From the NCBI GenBank assembly GCA_958295775.1, contig CATQHC010000009.1, forward strand, positions 186,001-250,000: 64,000 nt of DNA. Direction: 5' to 3'. The notes beneath the pieces were generated by a model. The model did not search any database. It was given only the letters and a program-made list of their open reading frames with translations, and had not been told where the DNA came from. Source of the stretch: Chloroflexota bacterium (GTDB taxonomy: Bacteria; Chloroflexota; UBA11872; VXOZ01). Below are positions 62,130 through 64,000 of the stretch, piece by piece; the first letter of the stretch is position 1; each line of letters begins with the position of its first letter. The position numbers were made by a program, and so were the translations under genes.

Positions 62130-63218
62130 ATGAAGAAGCTGCAGGTTGGATTCGTCGGTCTCCGCCGCGGCGGGGGACTGGTGCGCGCTCTCGCCACACA
62201 TCCCCGTGTCGAAGTAGCCGCGCTGTGCGACCTCAATGAGGACACACTTGCCACCATTGGCAAGGATTTCAGTCTGCCCGAAAACCGTCTCTACACGGCA
62301 TTTGACGACTTTGTCACTAGTGCGCTGGATATCATTGTGATCGCCACACCCATTGAGTTTCATGCAGCGCAAGCCGTCGCCGCTCTGGAAAGCGGCAAGC
62401 ACGTCCTCTGCGAACAGACCGTAGCCTATACGCTGGCCGAATGCGAGGCAGTCATCCGCGCGCAGGAACGCACCGGCAACGTCTACATGATGGCGGAGAA
62501 TTACTGCTACTTTCATTACATCAAGGAGTGGCGCGATCTCGTGGCGCAAGGCACGCTCGGCACACTCTTCTACGCGGAAGCGGAATACGTCCACGAGATT
62601 GCCGATCTGCTGCGCGACCCTGACACGGGTACGCCCAAGTGGCGTTTACCCCGGGCGCCTATCTGGTACTGCGCGCACACGCTCGGCCCAGTGCTCACAC
62701 TGATGGACGACCGCATCGTGAGAGCCACCGGCGCGTCCGCCGGTCGGAACATGCATCCGGAAGAAAAGGACTTGGGCCACCTGGACATGGAAGTGGGGCT
62801 GTTCCAAACCGAGAAAGGCAACGTGGTCAAAATCCTGCGCAGCCAGGTAGCGCACCGGCACCCACACTCGGTCTACTACTCACTCTACGGCACCAAAGGC
62901 TTTATAGAGAACGGTAGGCACATCGAGGACCGCGCTTCCACCGGACGCTATTTCAATGTAGACACCATGTCCAAGCAGACTGGGGCGGAAGAGATTGACT
63001 GCCTTCTGGTGGATCCCAATGCCCCGCCGGAAGCTATGCACGGCGGCCACGGCACGTCCGAATATTTCATGGTGCAAGACTTCATTTCCGCCATCGACAA
63101 CCAAACGAAAGCACCCATAGACGCCGTAAGAGCAGTGGAGTTCACCGCTCCCGGCATCGTCGCCCACGACGCCGTCATGCAAGGCGGGGTCTGGCTCGAC
63201 GTGCCTCAGTATCGCTAG
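62130..63218 (+). CDS. Gfo/Idh/MocA family oxidoreductase
   Basis: 362 residues. The N-terminal Rossmann domain has LQVGFVGLRRGGGLVRALATHPRVEVAALCDLNEDTL, where the usual GxGxxG is RRGGGL, and VIATPIEFHAAQAVAALESGKHVLCEQT, where the usual EKP reads EQT. The C-terminal domain contains MMAENYCYFHYIKEWRDL and YCAHTLGPVLTLMDDRI, a likely catalytic histidine region. It ends with the typical EFTAPGIVAHDAVMQGG. Such enzymes oxidise or reduce sugars, inositols and their derivatives. AAAGG precedes the ATG at 62130. It lies upstream of a sulfatase in the same direction, and the two may act in one sulfated-glycan pathway. Confidence 0.88.
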   Translation: MKKLQVGFVGLRRGGGLVRALATHPRVEVAALCDLNEDTLATIGKDFSLPENRLYTAFDDFVTSALDIIVIATPIEFHAAQAVAALESGKHVLCEQTVAYTLAECEAVIRAQERTGNVYMMAENYCYFHYIKEWRDLVAQGTLGTLFYAEAEYVHEIADLLRDPDTGTPKWRLPRAPIWYCAHTLGPVLTLMDDRIVRATGASAGRNMHPEEKDLGHLDMEVGLFQTEKGNVVKILRSQVAHRHPHSVYYSLYGTKGFIENGRHIEDRASTGRYFNVDTMSKQTGAEEIDCLLVDPNAPPEAMHGGHGTSEYFMVQDFISAIDNQTKAPIDAVRAVEFTAPGIVAHDAVMQGGVWLDVPQYR

Positions 63219-63651
63219 CAGGTTGCCGGAGGCCATGCTGATTCAAGCTGCATCACCCCGCTATTTAATGTGTAGCGAAACAGGGACCCATCAGAATCGA
63301 GAATTGAACAGACCGGTGGCGAACTGGCATCGAAATGTAGAGCGGGGGCTTGTCCCCCGCTCTACACTAGTGGAAGCGCTCCATCAGCAAGAGCAAACCT
63401 TTGTCCCCGTTGCTCTCAATCTTCCTGTTGTGCGCGAAACAAGCCATTTGCCACAACGCCGGTAGCGTACGTTTGCGGCCTGCGCACACGCGATTCCCAG
63501 GAATCCAGCGAATCCATCCACTACGTAAGCTGCAGGAGATTTGTCACCAACCTGCACCTACGCAAGACAGCTCTCTATCTTGCGGAGTGCTATACTGATT
63601 AGCCAAGTCAGCGGATTGCTGCACCGAATGCACCGGACTGAGGTCTCTCCC
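63219..63651. other. Intergenic containing a strong hairpin
   Basis: 433 bases between the oxidoreductase and sulfatase genes. Apart from the hairpin at 63336-63366, no gene, repeat or promoter was recognised. Confidence 0.4.
63336..63366. repeat. Perfect 13-bp hairpin, possible REP-like element
   Basis: TGTAGAGCGGGGG (63336-63348) pairs perfectly with CCCCCGCTCTACA (63354-63366) around the loop CTTGT. It lacks a T-tract, so it looks more like a dispersed extragenic palindrome than a terminator. Confidence 0.55.
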
Positions 63652-64000
63652 ATGGCAAACGCAGAACGCCCCAACATCCTCCACATCATGGTCGACCAGA
63701 TGCGCTTCGACGTACTGGGCGTGAATGGGAGTCCGATCTGCCGCACGCCTACGCTGGATCGCTTAGCGCAAGAGGGCGTGAACTACACTGAGGCCTATAC
63801 CCCGGCGGGAATCTGCTCGCCGGCGCGCGCCTCCATGGTCACCGGTCGCTACTCCCACAACCACGGTATCTATAACAACTGCCACATGGATGACTCAATT
63901 CTCGTAGAGCTGCCGCCGGAGGAAGTGACCTACAGCGAATTGCTGAACGAAGCCGGCTACCGGCTCGGGCACGTCGGCAAGTGGCACATTGGCCGCGAGC
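63652..64000 (+). CDS. Sulfatase (cysteine-type), truncated at right edge
   Basis: 116 codons are visible. The alkaline-phosphatase-fold start is RPNILHIMVDQMRFDVLG with the metal aspartate. The formylglycine motif is GICSPARASMVTGR, where Cys55 is the residue converted to formylglycine. A second sulfatase signature, GYRLGHVGKWHIG, follows near 103-115. The protein is likely a carbohydrate or aryl sulfatase. No signal peptide is seen at the ATG at 63652. The gene runs off the window. It needs an FGE or anaerobic maturase, and the SUMF1-fold protein at 51 kb lacks the residues for that. Confidence 0.93.
   Translation, partial: MANAERPNILHIMVDQMRFDVLGVNGSPICRTPTLDRLAQEGVNYTEAYTPAGICSPARASMVTGRYSHNHGIYNNCHMDDSILVELPPEEVTYSELLNEAGYRLGHVGKWHIGRE

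Overview
The window reads as one moderately GC-rich bacterial chromosome segment with an environmental, Chloroflexota-like gene set. The pointers are a HlyD/FtsX/two-ATPase lipoprotein-type exporter, an archaeal-type phosphoglycerate mutase, a DUF2089 plus SHOCT-like adhesin pair, GSII glutamine synthetase, many sugar-ABC permeases without ATPases, and Gfo/Idh and sulfatase genes. The phylum is inferred from gene content; there is no rRNA here to confirm it. No phage, CRISPR array or complete IS element is visible.

Layout. 1-0.7 kb: left-truncated phospholipase-D-like lipoprotein and an HU protein. 1.2-8.1 kb: four-gene export/efflux operon (HlyD-like lipoprotein, double FtsX permease, two ABC ATPases, the first carrying an AbrB-like tail). 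8.35 kb: tRNA-Ser(CGA). 8.5-11.8 kb: small VOC, DUF1697 and DUF1801 genes, the DUF1801 gene broken by a 235-bp MITE-like insertion. 11.9-13.3 kb: ferredoxin-like gene, a promoter-hairpins-terminator unit that looks like a structured RNA, and a small membrane protein. 13.5-18.7 kb: ilvB-ilvN-ilvC-leuA. 18.8-22.95 kb: mobB (second MITE copy just upstream), prfB with its programmed +1 frameshift, a SAF-domain protein, nth, DUF971. 23.5-25.5 kb: TrkA/TrkH-type potassium uptake. 25.7-30.7 kb: glycoside-hydrolase-like protein and a DUF3604 protein. 31.3-35.9 kb: peroxiredoxin, apgM, selA, moaA. 36.1-38.8 kb: DUF2089, SHOCT-like/DUF4097, D-Ala-D-Ala carboxypeptidase.

39.2-50.7 kb is the most unusual region: one 11.5-kb leftward operon encoding a 1033-residue solute-binding protein with duplicated N-terminal beta-domains, a first MalF/MalG-type permease pair, an NHL-TPR-YIP1 membrane protein, a DUF5696 glycosidase-like protein with a transmembrane hairpin inside its putative barrel, and a second permease pair. 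No ATPase is encoded. It looks like a dedicated polysaccharide or oligosaccharide sensing, processing and uptake machine whose substrate is unknown.

50.9-57.7 kb: SUMF1-fold protein lacking the formylglycine-generating cysteines, a weak hypothetical gene, RecB-like nuclease, DapB-like dehydrogenase, Cof-type HAD phosphatase, FmdB zinc ribbon, a MITE-like inverted repeat and GSII. 58.0-61.9 kb: three-subunit molybdenum hydroxylase of the xanthine dehydrogenase family (moaA and mobB in the same window supply cofactor steps). 62.1-64 kb: Gfo/Idh/MocA oxidoreductase and a right-truncated cysteine-type sulfatase.
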